From assembly GCA_963792675.1 (NCBI GenBank), contig CAWBWT010000002.1, positions 1,550,001 to 1,614,000 on the forward strand: DNA of 64,000 bases. Reading direction: 5' to 3'. Below are positions 35,130-43,815 of this stretch, in pieces (within the stretch, counting starts at the first letter, position 1; every line of letters begins with the position of its first letter). This DNA is from JBBROS01 sp963792675. GTDB taxonomy: Bacteria; Pseudomonadota; Alphaproteobacteria; Acetobacterales; Acetobacteraceae. A program made the translations under genes and the position numbers. Below the pieces are notes generated by a model. It was not told where the DNA came from and made no database searches. It saw only the letters and a list, made by a program, of their open reading frames with translations.

Positions 35130-35512
35130 CAGTGCTGCTCCTGCAGGTAGGCGATGATCGTGGCACGGGTCTGCGCATTGGCCTGCCGGTAGGCCATGAC
35201 GCTCCCGGGGATCACCGCCTGCGGGTTGGCGAGGTAGGCGTCGAGATGCGGGGGATCCCACACGAAATCGGCCGCCGCGTAGTTGCCGGAGTAGTTGAAC
35301 CCCTCGACCGCGCCGGGCTTGCGCCCCACCACGCCGGCCAGCGGTGGACCCTGGCGCGGCCCGTCGGCGGGGTTCAGCACGTGGCAGGTGCCGCATTGGG
35401 TGCGGAACAGCGCGGCCGGCGTCGGCTTCGGCGTTTCGGTCGGGAACTGTGCCCAGGCCAAGACGGGCACCAGCCCGATCGCTGCCATCCATGCGCAAAG
35501 CCATGCCGCCAT
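35129..35512 (-). CDS. Small single-heme class I cytochrome c
   Basis: A 127-residue exported protein: N-terminal signal (MAAIGLVPVLAWAQF), heme site CGTCH in RTQCGTCHVLNP near residues 39-45, PPLAGVVGRKPG, and a Met ligand candidate in GSVMAYRQ. The C-terminal helix is TRATIIAYLQEQH. This matches cytochrome c2/c550-type electron carriers (alphaproteobacterial cytochrome c family protein). It is the first gene of the operon that includes the GMC dehydrogenase, so it is likely the periplasmic electron acceptor. Most acetic-acid-bacterial dehydrogenases use a three-heme membrane subunit instead. Confidence 0.88.
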   Translation of the reverse strand: MAAWLCAWMAAIGLVPVLAWAQFPTETPKPTPAALFRTQCGTCHVLNPADGPRQGPPLAGVVGRKPGAVEGFNYSGNYAAADFVWDPPHLDAYLANPQAVIPGSVMAYRQANAQTRATIIAYLQEQH

Positions 35513-35580
35513 CCATCCCCGCCGCCAATTCTCGTTGCGACGAGGCTAGGCGGGGCCGTTTGACGGCAGGTAGTACCGGG

Positions 35581-35883
35581 CTACGACACCAGCGTTTTTT
35601 CCGACAACTGGGTCAGGTAGACGTCCTTGTGCCGCAGGTAGTGCAGGCAGGTGACGCGCAGGAACGACGAGAAATTGGCGACCGCACCCTGTTGCTGCAC
35701 CACCTCGTCATGCAGGATGGCGCAGAAGCGGGCGAGCGGCATGCCCTCGCGCGCGGCGATCTCGTCGAGGATGTCCCAGAACGCGGTCTCGAGCCGGATC
35801 GACGTGGCGTGTCCGTGCAGGCGCAGCGGCCGGGTCTCGCACTGATACGTGGCAGGGTCCTGGGTCTTGAACAGCCGGCACAT
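35581..35883 (-). CDS. Ribbon-helix-helix domain protein
   Basis: A 100-residue protein starting MCRLFKTQDPATYQ and containing a ribbon-helix-helix-like segment (ATSIRLETAFWDILDEIAAREGMPLARFCAILHDEV), the RHH_4 family found in alphaproteobacteria, often as a stand-alone predicted DNA-binding protein. The C-terminus FLRVTCLHYLRHK is family-typical. It precedes, on the same strand, the cytochrome/dehydrogenase operon by about 70 bases and could regulate it; this is position-based inference. Confidence 0.78.
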   Translation of the reverse strand: MCRLFKTQDPATYQCETRPLRLHGHATSIRLETAFWDILDEIAAREGMPLARFCAILHDEVVQQQGAVANFSSFLRVTCLHYLRHKDVYLTQLSEKTLVS

Positions 35884-36072
35884 GGCGTTTCCTGTTTCGG
35901 GTTCGGTGTCCCGGAGCATAGGGGCCGGCGCTCGGGTCCGGCAACGGCAGCAGGCCTGGTGACGGTTGCGTGCCCGGCTGCAACCCACGCCGCCGCCCCG
36001 CCTTTTGCAACGCGCAGGCCCATGACGCGATCACGCGCGTGGGCACGACGCAAAATCCTTAGGAGCGACGAC

Positions 36073-36661
36073 GTGAACGACATGAACGAACTGATGCTGC
36101 ATTTCCTGCAGGACATCTACTATGCCGAAAAACTTGGTCTGCGTGGCATGGCGAAGGTGATGCGGGCGGTGCAGAACGAGGAGGTCAAGGAAGCGCTGCA
36201 GCACCACCGCGAGCAGACCCAAAAGCAGGTCGAGCGGCTGGCCGAGGTGTTCGCCGCCCTCGGCAAGAAGCCGCGTGCCAAGACCTGCGCCGCGATGGAC
36301 GGGCTGATGGAGGAGTGCAACGAGGCGATCCAGGAGGGCGAGAAGGGCCCGGTGCTGGACGCGGCGCTGATCGCCTGCCAGCAGGCGGCCGAGCACTACG
36401 AGATCGCCCGTTACGGCGCGATGGCGGCTTGGGCGCGGTCGATGCAGCTCGACGAGGCGGCCGAGATCCTGGAGGAGATCCTGCAGGAGGAGAAGGACGC
36501 CGACGAGCACCTGAACGACATCGCTTTGCGGGCGCTGAACCCGCAAGCCGCCGGGCAGGAAGGCGAGGAGGAGCCGGAGGACAGCCGAGGAGGAGCCGGA
36601 ACCCGAGCCGGAGCCGGTCGAGCAAGCCCCGAAGCGGCGCCGGGCGCGGGCCAAGGCCTAA
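36073..36661 (+). CDS. YciE/DUF892 ferritin-like protein, frameshifted at the tail
   Basis: GTG start with AGGAG seven bases upstream. The core MNELMLHFLQDIYYAEKLG, EEVKEALQHHREQTQKQVERL and EILEEILQEEKDADEHLNDIA match the DUF892 four-helix di-iron-like family, linked to stress and acid/osmotic response. The frame runs into a non-family tail, but removing one C near 36585 gives an acidic repeat (EEEPEPEPEP) followed by a basic end (KRRRARAKA) and a stop at 36661, common in related proteins. A stable hairpin follows the stop. Confidence 0.85.
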
Positions 36662-36703
36662 TTTCCGCGACAAAGGGACCCCGGGTCGCAACGCTATGAC
36701 AAC

Positions 36704-36726
36704 GGGGCGGCAATCTATGCCGCCCC
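36704..36726 (+). terminator. Hairpin downstream of the YciE-like gene
   Basis: GGGGCGGCA (36704-36712) pairs perfectly with TGCCGCCCC (36718-36726) around loop ATCTA. No U tract follows. It lies in the 103-base gap before lutB and probably ends or stabilises the upstream transcript. Confidence 0.5.
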
Positions 36727-36746
36727 GGCAAAGCGCATTACATGAG

Positions 36747-36764
36747 GGGCAGGAGATCCTGCCC
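36747..36764 (+). promoter_or_regulatory. SD-enclosing hairpin immediately before lutB
   Basis: GGGCAGG (36747-36753) and CCTGCCC (36758-36764) are perfectly complementary with a four-base loop AGAT. The AGGAG ribosome-binding site of lutB lies in the stem and loop, and the hairpin ends at the base before the ATG. It could limit translation initiation or be a protein-binding operator. Confidence 0.4.
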
Positions 36765-38196
36765 ATGCTGACCACCACCTCGCCCCGCTTCAAGCAGAAC
36801 GCCACCGCGGCGCTGGCCGATGCCGGGCTGCAGAAGGCGCTGAAGTTCAGCAAGCCGCAGTTCATGGCGCGGCGTACCGCCGCGGTTGCCAACCTGCCGG
36901 AATTCGAGCAGCTGCGCGACATCGCCCGCGACATCAAGAACCACGCTCTGGCCCATCTCGACTTCTACCTCGAGCAGTATCGCCGCCAAGGTCGAAGCCG
37001 CCGGCGGCCACGTGCATTGGTGCAGCACCGCCGAGGACGCCCGCGCGGCCGTGTTGAAGATTTGCCGCGATGCCGGCGCGCGCACGGTGACAAAAGGAAA
37101 GTCGATGATCTCCGAGGAGCTCGGGATCAACCACCACCTGGAAGCCAACGGCATCACGCCGGTCGAGACCGACCTCGGCGAATACATCATCCAGCTCCGC
37201 CACGAGACGCCGAGCCACATCATCGCGCCGGCCTTCCACCTCAACCGCGAGGACTGGGAGGCGCAGTTCCGCATCAGCCATGCCGACCTGCCGGCCGACC
37301 GCGTGTTCAACGAGCGCCGCGACATTCTGACCGAGGCGCGCGGCCGGCTGCGGGAGAAGTTCCTCGCCGCCGACGTCGGCATCACCGGTGCCAACTTCCT
37401 GATCGCGGAGACCGGCAGCAGCGTCATCGTCACCAACGAGGGCAACGGCGACCTGACCCAGACACTGCCGCGGGTGCACATCGCGCTGGCCAGCATCGAG
37501 AAGTGCGTGCCCACGCTGGAGGATGCGACCAGCCTGCTGCGCGTGCTGGCCCGGTCCGCCACCGGGCAGGATTTCTCGGTCTACACCACCTTCAGCACCG
37601 GCGGGCGGCGCCCCGGCGACCTCGACGGGCCGCAGGAATACCACGTCGTGCTGCTGGACAACGGCCGCTCGGCGATGATGGGCACCGAGTTCCAGGAGAT
37701 GCTGCGCTGCATCCGCTGTGCCGCCTGCATGAACCATTGCCCGGTCTATGGCGCGGTCGGCGGCCACGCCTATGGCTGGGTGTATCCGGGGCCGATGGGT
37801 TCGGTGCTGACGCCAAGCCTGATCGGGGTGGACAAGGCCGGGCACCTGCCGAATGCCAGCACCTTCTGCGGCAAGTGCGAAAGCGTCTGCCCGGTGAAGA
37901 TCCCGCTGCCGAAGATGATGCGGCATTGGCGCGAGCGCGAGTTCGAGCGGCACCTGCAGCCGGCGGGCGTCCGCAGCAACCTGGGCCTGTGGGCCTTCTT
38001 TGCCAGGCGGCCCGGCTTGTACCGGCTGGCGACCCGGTTGGGCGCGGGCGGGCTGGCGCTGCTCGGCCGCAAGCGCGGACGGTTCGCGTCCTTGCCGTTC
38101 GCCGGCGGCTGGACAAGCGGCCGCGACCTGCCGGCGCCCGAGGGCGACACGTTCTTCGCCCGCTACGCCCGGCAGCAGCGAGCGGCCGCCAAATGA
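36765..38196 (+). CDS. lutB: Lactate utilization iron-sulfur protein LutB, frameshifted
   Basis: LutB-family protein of the lactate-oxidising LutABC system. The N-terminus (KFSKPQFMARRTAAVANLP) is in one frame up to base 36981. Removing one C in CAGTATCGCCGCC continues as KVEAAGGHVHWCSTAEDA and the rest. Two [4Fe-4S] motifs are visible: RCIRCAACMNHCPVY and STFCGKCESVCPVKIP. Full length about 476 residues, normal for LutB. The cytoplasmic complex oxidises L-lactate and feeds electrons to the respiratory chain. lutC follows with an ATGA overlap; lutA is not adjacent. The shift is probably an error. Confidence 0.88.
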
Positions 38197-38945
38197 GCCG
38201 CGCCGAGATCCTGGGCGCCATCCGGCGCGGCCTTCGGCGCGGCGAACTGCCCGCGGACCAGCAAGCGATGCTGCGCGGCCGCATGGCCCGGCCGCCGCGC
38301 CACCTGATCCCCGCGCGCAGCCAGGTCGACCGCCCGGATCAGATCGTGCTGTTCGTGCGCAACGTCGAGAAGGAGTTCGGCACCGTGACGCGGGTGTCGG
38401 ACCCGGCGGCCGTCCCGGATGCGGTCGCGGATTACCTCGCCGGCCAGAACCTGCCGAGCGAGCTGGTGATGTCGCCGCACCCCGAGCTGCAGGCGATGCC
38501 GTGGTCCGCCCGCCCGCTGCTGCGGGTGCGCGAGGGCCGGGCCGAACCGACCGACCTCGTCAGCGTGCAGCAGGTGTTCGCCGCCATCGCCGAGACCGGC
38601 ACGCTGATGCTGCCGAGCGCGCCGGAGCGCCCGACCACGGTCAACCTGCTGCCCGACACCGCCATCGCCGTGCTGCGCGCCACCCGCGTCGTCGGCGCCT
38701 ACGAGGACGCCTGGGACCTGCTGCGTGCAGAGCACGGCCCGCTTCCGTCCCAGCCGGGAGAGGGCGGCGGCTTCATGCCGCGCAACGTGATGCTGGTCAC
38801 CGGGCCATCCCGTTCGGCCGACATCGAGCAGACGCTCGAGCTGGGCGCGCACGGGCCGCGGCGGCTGCATGTGGTGCTGATCGACGACGACCCGCGCGCG
38901 CTTCCCTGCGACTCCCACCCTGCATGCGACGCGCCCGCGCACTGA
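38193..38945 (+). CDS. lutC: Lactate utilization protein LutC
   Basis: A 250-residue LutC/YkgG-family (DUF162) protein. It begins MSRAEILGAIRRGLRRG and has the core ADYLAGQNLPSELVMSPHPEL, VSVQQVFAAIAETGTLML and RNVMLVTGPSRSADIEQTLELGAHGPRRLHVVLID. Companion of LutB in L-lactate oxidation. Its ATG overlaps the lutB stop. The last 15 residues are not conserved and overlap the start of the next gene, so a small frame error near the end is possible. Confidence 0.9.
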   Translation: MSRAEILGAIRRGLRRGELPADQQAMLRGRMARPPRHLIPARSQVDRPDQIVLFVRNVEKEFGTVTRVSDPAAVPDAVADYLAGQNLPSELVMSPHPELQAMPWSARPLLRVREGRAEPTDLVSVQQVFAAIAETGTLMLPSAPERPTTVNLLPDTAIAVLRATRVVGAYEDAWDLLRAEHGPLPSQPGEGGGFMPRNVMLVTGPSRSADIEQTLELGAHGPRRLHVVLIDDDPRALPCDSHPACDAPAH

Positions 38946-39463
38946 CCGAAAGCGACCGGGCGGTCTGGGCCAGCTATGCGCGCCTGGTGGCACGGCTGCC
39001 GGGCGCCGCGGTCCCGGTGCTGCCGGAGCCGAGCCTGGCCCCCGCACCGCCCGCTTCGGCCGCCGCCCCGACGCCGGCGCCGCGAGTGGCGCGCACCGCC
39101 GCGCTGCCGGCCCCGCTCGTGGTGGGCGATTCGCCCGGGGGCGTGGACCGCGCCACCTGGACCCGGTTCCGCACCGGCAAGCTGGCCGCGGCCCGCACCC
39201 TCGACCTGCACGGCCGCACCGCCAACCGCGCCCACGCGGCCCTGGAGCACTTTCTCCATGCCTGCGCCGCCGACGGCGTGCGCTGCGTCGAGATCATCAC
39301 CGGCCGCGGCAGCGGCGAAACCGGCGGGGTCATCCGGCGTGAGCTGCCGTTCTGGCTGAACCACCCCGGCTTGCGGCCGCTGATCCTGGCCGCCGCCCAT
39401 CCGCACGCACTCAACCCGGGCAGCGTGCGGCTGCTGCTGCGGCGTCCACGGGCCCGCGCGTGA
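38924..39463 (+). CDS. Smr/MutS2-type domain protein
   Basis: A 179-residue protein. The N-terminal region is Ala/Pro-rich (LAPAPPASAAAPTPAP). The C-terminal Smr domain shows the signature TLDLHGRTANRAHAALEHFL and IITGRGSGETGGVIRRELPFWL, a LDxH...TGxG pattern associated with nicking endonuclease or RNA cleavage activity in the family. Its ATG overlaps the lutC 3' end by 22 bases, and its own stop overlaps the following XRE gene. Confidence 0.88.
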   Translation: MRRARALTESDRAVWASYARLVARLPGAAVPVLPEPSLAPAPPASAAAPTPAPRVARTAALPAPLVVGDSPGGVDRATWTRFRTGKLAAARTLDLHGRTANRAHAALEHFLHACAADGVRCVEIITGRGSGETGGVIRRELPFWLNHPGLRPLILAAAHPHALNPGSVRLLLRRPRARA

Positions 39464-39837
39464 CCCCGTTCGGCGCCCGGCTGCGCACGCTGCGAGCCGC
39501 CCGCCGCATGACCATGGCGCAGCTCGCGGCCTGGCTCGAAGTGACCCCGGCGTACCTGTCGGCGCTGGAGCACGGCCATCGCGGCGCTCCGAGCACCGGC
39601 CTGGTGCACCAGGTGTGCGAGGCGTTCGGGCTGATCTGGGACGAGGCCGACGAGCTCAACCGGCTGGCCCGGCTGTCGCATCCGCGCGTCACGGTCGACA
39701 CCGCCGGGCTCAGCCCGGAGCGGACGGCGCTCGCCAACCGGCTGGCGCAGACGATCGACCGCCTGCCTGACGAGACCGTGGCCGCGCTGCACGGCCTGCT
39801 TGATGCTGCACTGTCCAGGGAGGCCGCGACGCGATGA
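39460..39837 (+). CDS. XRE-family helix-turn-helix regulator
   Basis: A 125-residue protein starting at GTG that overlaps the Smr stop. The N-terminal lambda-repressor-like HTH is clear: LRTLRAARRMTMAQLAAWLEVTPAYLSALEHG, followed by VHQVCEAFGLIWDEADELNRLA. The C-terminal 50 residues are helical with no known ligand domain. It overlaps the next gene by four bases (ATGA). Targets unknown. Confidence 0.88.
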   Translation: MTPFGARLRTLRAARRMTMAQLAAWLEVTPAYLSALEHGHRGAPSTGLVHQVCEAFGLIWDEADELNRLARLSHPRVTVDTAGLSPERTALANRLAQTIDRLPDETVAALHGLLDAALSREAATR

Positions 39838-41505
39838 AACGACGTGCAGTGATGGGGGCCGGGGCGCTCCTGCTGGGCGCGGCCCGGCCGGCCGCGGCGC
39901 AGCCATCCGGCGCGCTCGTCGCGGCCACGCCGCGGGAGGACTCGGCCGTCGTCGCGGAGCCCGGCTGCGGTCCCGTGGCCGGCACCCGCTGGGACTGGCA
40001 CGACGCCGAGGGCAGGCCGGGATCGGTGTGCGAGTTCCTCGGCATCCCCTACGCCGCGCCGCCCCTCGGGGCGCTGCGATTTGCGTCGCCGCGGCCGGCA
40101 GCGTCCTGGGACAATCCGCGGCTGGCGAACCGGCCGGGTGCCGCCCCGATCCAGTCCTTGGCCGGTGCCGCGGCCTGGCTCTACGACGGCGCCCGGCCGC
40201 AATCCGAGAACTGCCTGGTGCTGAACGTCTGGACGCCGTCGCCCGAGGGACGCCGCCCGGTCATGGTCTGGCTGCACGGCGGCGCCTGGCGGACCGGTCA
40301 CGGTGCCGTCGCCGGCACATGGGGCGCCACGCTCGCCGAGCGGGGCGACGTCGTGGTGGTAGCGGTCAATTACCGGCTCGGCGCCCTGGGCTGGCTCGCG
40401 CATCCCGATCTTGCCGACCCCGAGACCGGGGCGGCCGCCAATTGGGGGCTGCAGGACCAGGTCGCCGCGCTGCGCTGGGTACAGGCCAATATCGCCGCAT
40501 TCGGTGGCGACCCAGCCCGCGTCACGCTGTTCGGCCAAAGCGCGGGCGGGTCCAGCACCGCTTCAATCGCGCAGGATCCGCGATGGGCCGGGCTGCTGCA
40601 CCGCGCCATTATCGAGAGCGGGTCGCTGCATGGTGCGCCGGGCTTCCCGGAGATGGCGACCGCGGCGGCCTATGCCGGCGCGCTGGCGAAACGGCTGGAC
40701 GTCGATGTCGCGGGGCTGCGCCGGGTCGATGCGCTGCTGCTGCACCGGACCGAGCTCGAGCTGGCGCGCGATCCCGCCATGATGCGCAGTCTGGGCCGCC
40801 CGCCGGTGCTGCCGGTGCTGGACGGGGTGGTGCTGCAAACCTGGCCGCGGGACGCGCGGCTCGCGCCGGTGCCGCTGCTGATCGGCACGACCGAGACCGA
40901 GGCGACGTTCTGGTTCGACTTGGTCGGCCCCGACGGCGCGCCGGTCGCCGGGCTGCGACCACCCGCGACGGAGGCCGAACTCGCGTCGATGATCCGCGAC
41001 CTCGCCGCCCTCTACCGGCCCGAGGCGGCGGACCGTGCCGCCGCAGTCGCCGCCGCCTATGCCGCAGCGGCAAGGCAGCGCGGCACCTCGGATGCGCCGC
41101 TGCCGCTGTGGATCGCCGCCTACACCGACATCGTGTTCCGCCTGCGCGCCCGCACGGCGGCGCAGCGCCATGCCGAGGCCGGGCATCCGGTGTGGCTGTA
41201 CGAATTCGCGCACGCTTTGGCCGTCCCGGCGCATGGGGTGCCCCACACATCGGAGATCCCGTTCGTGTTCGGCACCTATGCCGACCCGTTCTTCGCCGCG
41301 AAGGTCGGCGCCGGGCCGCGGGAGCAGGCCTTGTCGGACGCGATGCTGCGCGGCCTGGGCCCGGTTCGCCCACCATGGCGACCCCGGGCCGGGCTGGGCG
41401 CGGGCCGCCCCGGGGTCGCTGCCGGTCAACGTGCTCGGCGGCGGCCAGGGTGTGCACGCCGTCTCGGGGCAGGTGCGCGGGGAGGAACTGGCCGCTTGGG
41501 GGTAG
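39834..41505 (+). CDS. Carboxylesterase/lipase family protein, frameshifted near C-terminus
   Basis: Type B carboxylesterase with an N-terminal signal (MGAGALLLGAARPAAAQP). Family motifs: CEFLGIPYAAPPLGALRF, SENCLVLNVWTP, VMVWLHGGAW (oxyanion region), the nucleophile elbow LFGQSAGGSS, and HTSEIPFVFGTY with the catalytic His. GTTETEATFW likely holds the acid. The frame changes near 41357; afterwards RFAHHGDPGPGW continues to a stop at 41505, giving about 556 residues. Likely periplasmic ester hydrolase; substrate unknown. ATGA overlap with the regulator suggests co-transcription. Confidence 0.86.
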
Positions 41506-41594
41506 GACGGGCGGTTCTCCCACCGATGCCGGAGCTTCACCGCCCGCTTCATCGCCAGCTTCACGCCATGGCCGCGAGCCCGTAACATCGGGCC

Positions 41595-41906
41595 GTGAGC
41601 TACGAGCAGTTCTGGCGCCAATACCTCCGCGCCCATGCCAGCCCGGCCACCCGGCTGCTGCATTACTGCGGCAGCCTGCTCGCGCTCGGCTGCATCGTGC
41701 TGGCCGTGCTGCGGCGGGAATGGGGCTGGTTGATCGCGGCCCCGGCCATCGGATACGCATTTGCCTGGGGCGCCCATTTCGGCATCGAGGGCAACCGGCC
41801 GCAGACCTTCGGCCACCCGCTCTGGTCGCTGGCAAGCGACTTCCGCATGCTCGGCTTGTGGATCACCGGACGGCTCGGGCCGCATCTGGAGCGCAGCGGG
41901 CGATAG
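41595..41906 (+). CDS. Mpo1-like DUF962 membrane protein
   Basis: A 103-residue protein with GTG start. Two hydrophobic segments (SLLALGCIVLAVL, WLIAAPAIGYAFAWGAHF) with family His motifs (LLHYCG, AHFGIEGNRP, TFGHPLWSL) match DUF962/Mpo1, whose yeast member is an Fe-dependent dioxygenase in alpha-oxidation of 2-hydroxy fatty acids. Bacterial roles are unproven. Confidence 0.85.
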   Translation: MSYEQFWRQYLRAHASPATRLLHYCGSLLALGCIVLAVLRREWGWLIAAPAIGYAFAWGAHFGIEGNRPQTFGHPLWSLASDFRMLGLWITGRLGPHLERSGR

Positions 41907-41968
41907 TGCGTTCCGGGTAGAGATCGGAGTTCACTAAAACATCGTAACAGTTTAGGATTGCGGGTGAG

Positions 41969-42364
41969 ATGAGGCTCCCGCGTCGAACCGTCCCGCGCTG
42001 CTCGTTGCACGGCCTGGTGCTTGCCGTGCTGGCAGTGCTGTGCCAGGCGTTCATGGCGCCGGCCCATGTCTCGCGGACGGCGCAGGCGGAGATCGTCGCG
42101 TTCGACGGCATACCGTTGTGCCACGCGGGCGACGTCGGTGGCGGCGAACCGGCGTCGCCGCATCAGCACGACCTTCCTTGCGCGCTCTGCCCGGTTTGCC
42201 ACGCCCTTGCCGGGGTCGCCGTGCTGCCGGCGCCCCCCCCGTCCGGCGTCGCTCCGACTCGCCACGCGGCCACGCTGCCGGCTCCCCCGCCGCCTGCCCG
42301 AGCGCCGCCGCCGGCAGCGGTTTTTGCGGCAACCTTCCCCACCGGACCACCCAGCCAGGCCTGA
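41969..42364 (+). CDS. DUF2946-like Cys/His-rich exported protein
   Basis: A 131-residue protein with a signal-like N-terminus (LHGLVLAVLAVLCQAFMAPAHV). The mature part has CHAGD, then HQHDLPCALCPVCHAL, a dense Cys/His cluster suited to binding copper, and a Pro-rich tail. DUF2946 proteins frequently accompany copper-resistance genes such as copC and copD, which lie just downstream. Function inferred from family and context. Confidence 0.7.
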   Translation: MRLPRRTVPRCSLHGLVLAVLAVLCQAFMAPAHVSRTAQAEIVAFDGIPLCHAGDVGGGEPASPHQHDLPCALCPVCHALAGVAVLPAPPPSGVAPTRHAATLPAPPPPARAPPPAAVFAATFPTGPPSQA

Positions 42365-42431
42365 CCGAGCCTGCGAGTGGTCGAGCCTGGTGCTCGGCCG
42401 CCCCGTTCCGCGTGATCCGAAGGTCCGTCCC

Positions 42432-43421
42432 ATGTCCCGTACACTCATTGCGGCCGCCACGGCCGCTTGTTTCGCCGTCCTCCTGCTTGCGCAAGAGGCC
42501 GCTGCCCACGCCGTCGCCGGTGTCCGCGTGTTTCCCGTCACCCTGACGATCGACGATCCCGGCGTCGCCGACGAGGCGTCGCTGCCGACGTTCAGCTTCC
42601 AGCGCCAGCCCGGCGACGCCGATCTCGGGCGGGGCTACCAATACAATATCAGCGGCGAGTTCGATAAACGCATCACCGAACATCTCGGCATCGGCGTGAG
42701 CGGCGGCTACACCGTCCAGACGTCGCAGTTCGGCAAGACCCAGACCGGCTTCCAGAACCTCAACGTGTTCCTCAAATACCAGGCCTGGGTGAACGAACCG
42801 CATGAGGCGATCGTGTCCGTCGGCGTTATCCGCGAGCTGGCGCGGACCGGGACCGCGCACGTGGGCGCCGACCAATACGGCAGCACCACGCCGACGATCT
42901 ACGCCGGCAAGGGCTTCGGCGACCTGCCGGTGGCGGCGTTGCGGCCGTTGGCGATCACCGGAACGTTCGGCTACACCGTCGCCGACAAGAAGCTCAAGTC
43001 GACCGACAGCCCGGCGTCAGACGGCGGCGGCGACCAGACGGGCGGCATCACCGGCCTGCCCACGCAGGTGTTCAACACCGGCCTGTCCAACCGTTGGGTC
43101 GGCGGCCTGTCGCTGCAATACAGTCTGCCCTACCTGCGCTCCCAGGTGCGCGACATGGGCTGGCCCGATTTCGTCAACCGCCTCACGCCGCTGGTCGAGA
43201 TCGCGTGGTCGTCGCCGGCCTCGAGCCCGAGCAACCTCGGCACGCAGCTCGTTTACGCGCCGGGCGTGATCTACAGCGGCGACAGCTACCAAGTCGGCAT
43301 CGAGGCGTTGATTCCCGGAAACCGGGCCTCCGGCAAATACGTGGGCGTCATCGCCCAGCTGCACCTGTTCTTCGACGACCTATTCCCGAACAGCCTCGGC
43401 AAGCCGCTGTTCGGCCAGTGA
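42432..43421 (+). CDS. Exported putative outer-membrane beta-barrel protein in copper cluster
   Basis: A 329-residue protein with signal peptide (TAACFAVLLLAQEAAAHA). The mature sequence alternates polar and hydrophobic residues in beta-strand-like repeats (YQYNISGEFDKRITEHLGIG, GFQNLNVFLKYQAWV, ITGTFGYTVADKKLK, GGLSLQYSLPYL) and ends in a strand with an aromatic (LHLFFDD..LGKPLFGQ). No enzyme motif. It resembles transporter-like beta-barrel proteins found next to copper genes; a role in copper passage is inferred only. Confidence 0.7.
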   Translation: MSRTLIAAATAACFAVLLLAQEAAAHAVAGVRVFPVTLTIDDPGVADEASLPTFSFQRQPGDADLGRGYQYNISGEFDKRITEHLGIGVSGGYTVQTSQFGKTQTGFQNLNVFLKYQAWVNEPHEAIVSVGVIRELARTGTAHVGADQYGSTTPTIYAGKGFGDLPVAALRPLAITGTFGYTVADKKLKSTDSPASDGGGDQTGGITGLPTQVFNTGLSNRWVGGLSLQYSLPYLRSQVRDMGWPDFVNRLTPLVEIAWSSPASSPSNLGTQLVYAPGVIYSGDSYQVGIEALIPGNRASGKYVGVIAQLHLFFDDLFPNSLGKPLFGQ

Positions 43422-43435
43422 CGGGAGAGACGATC

Positions 43436-43792
43436 ATGCGGTCCACCGTTGTCCCCGCGCTGCTGCTCGTGCTGTCGCCGGGTCTGGCCTTCGCCCACGC
43501 CCAGCTGCGCGGGTCCAGCCCGGCGGTGGGCGGCGAGGTGACCGGCGGCCCGAGCCAGGTGGAGCTCACCTTCAGCGAGGCGATCGAGACCCGGTTCAGC
43601 AGCGTTCGCGTCGAGGATGCCGCGCGCATGCAGGTCGATAAGGGCGACCTGCATGCGGTTCCGGGCGATTCGCGGCACGTAGCGATCAGCCTCGGCGCCC
43701 TGGCGCCCGGCCAGTATCAGGTCGAGTGGCATGCGGTTTCGGTCGACACGCACCGCACGATGGGCCGGTTCAGCTTCACGGTGGTGCGTTAA
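43436..43792 (+). CDS. copC: Copper resistance protein CopC
   Basis: A 118-residue periplasmic CopC. The signal ends AFA, leaving His as residue 1 of the mature chain (HAQLRGSSPAVGG), a copper ligand in CopC proteins. The Ig-like fold follows (VELTFSEAIETRFSSVRV) and the second His-bearing loop EWHAVSVDTHRTMGRFSF. It lacks the Met-rich loop of Cu(I)-binding CopC, so it resembles the Cu(II)-only type. GGGAGAG precedes the ATG. copD follows. Confidence 0.92.
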   Translation: MRSTVVPALLLVLSPGLAFAHAQLRGSSPAVGGEVTGGPSQVELTFSEAIETRFSSVRVEDAARMQVDKGDLHAVPGDSRHVAISLGALAPGQYQVEWHAVSVDTHRTMGRFSFTVVR

Positions 43793-43815
43793 GCGGTATC
43801 CGGGGCCGACCGGTG

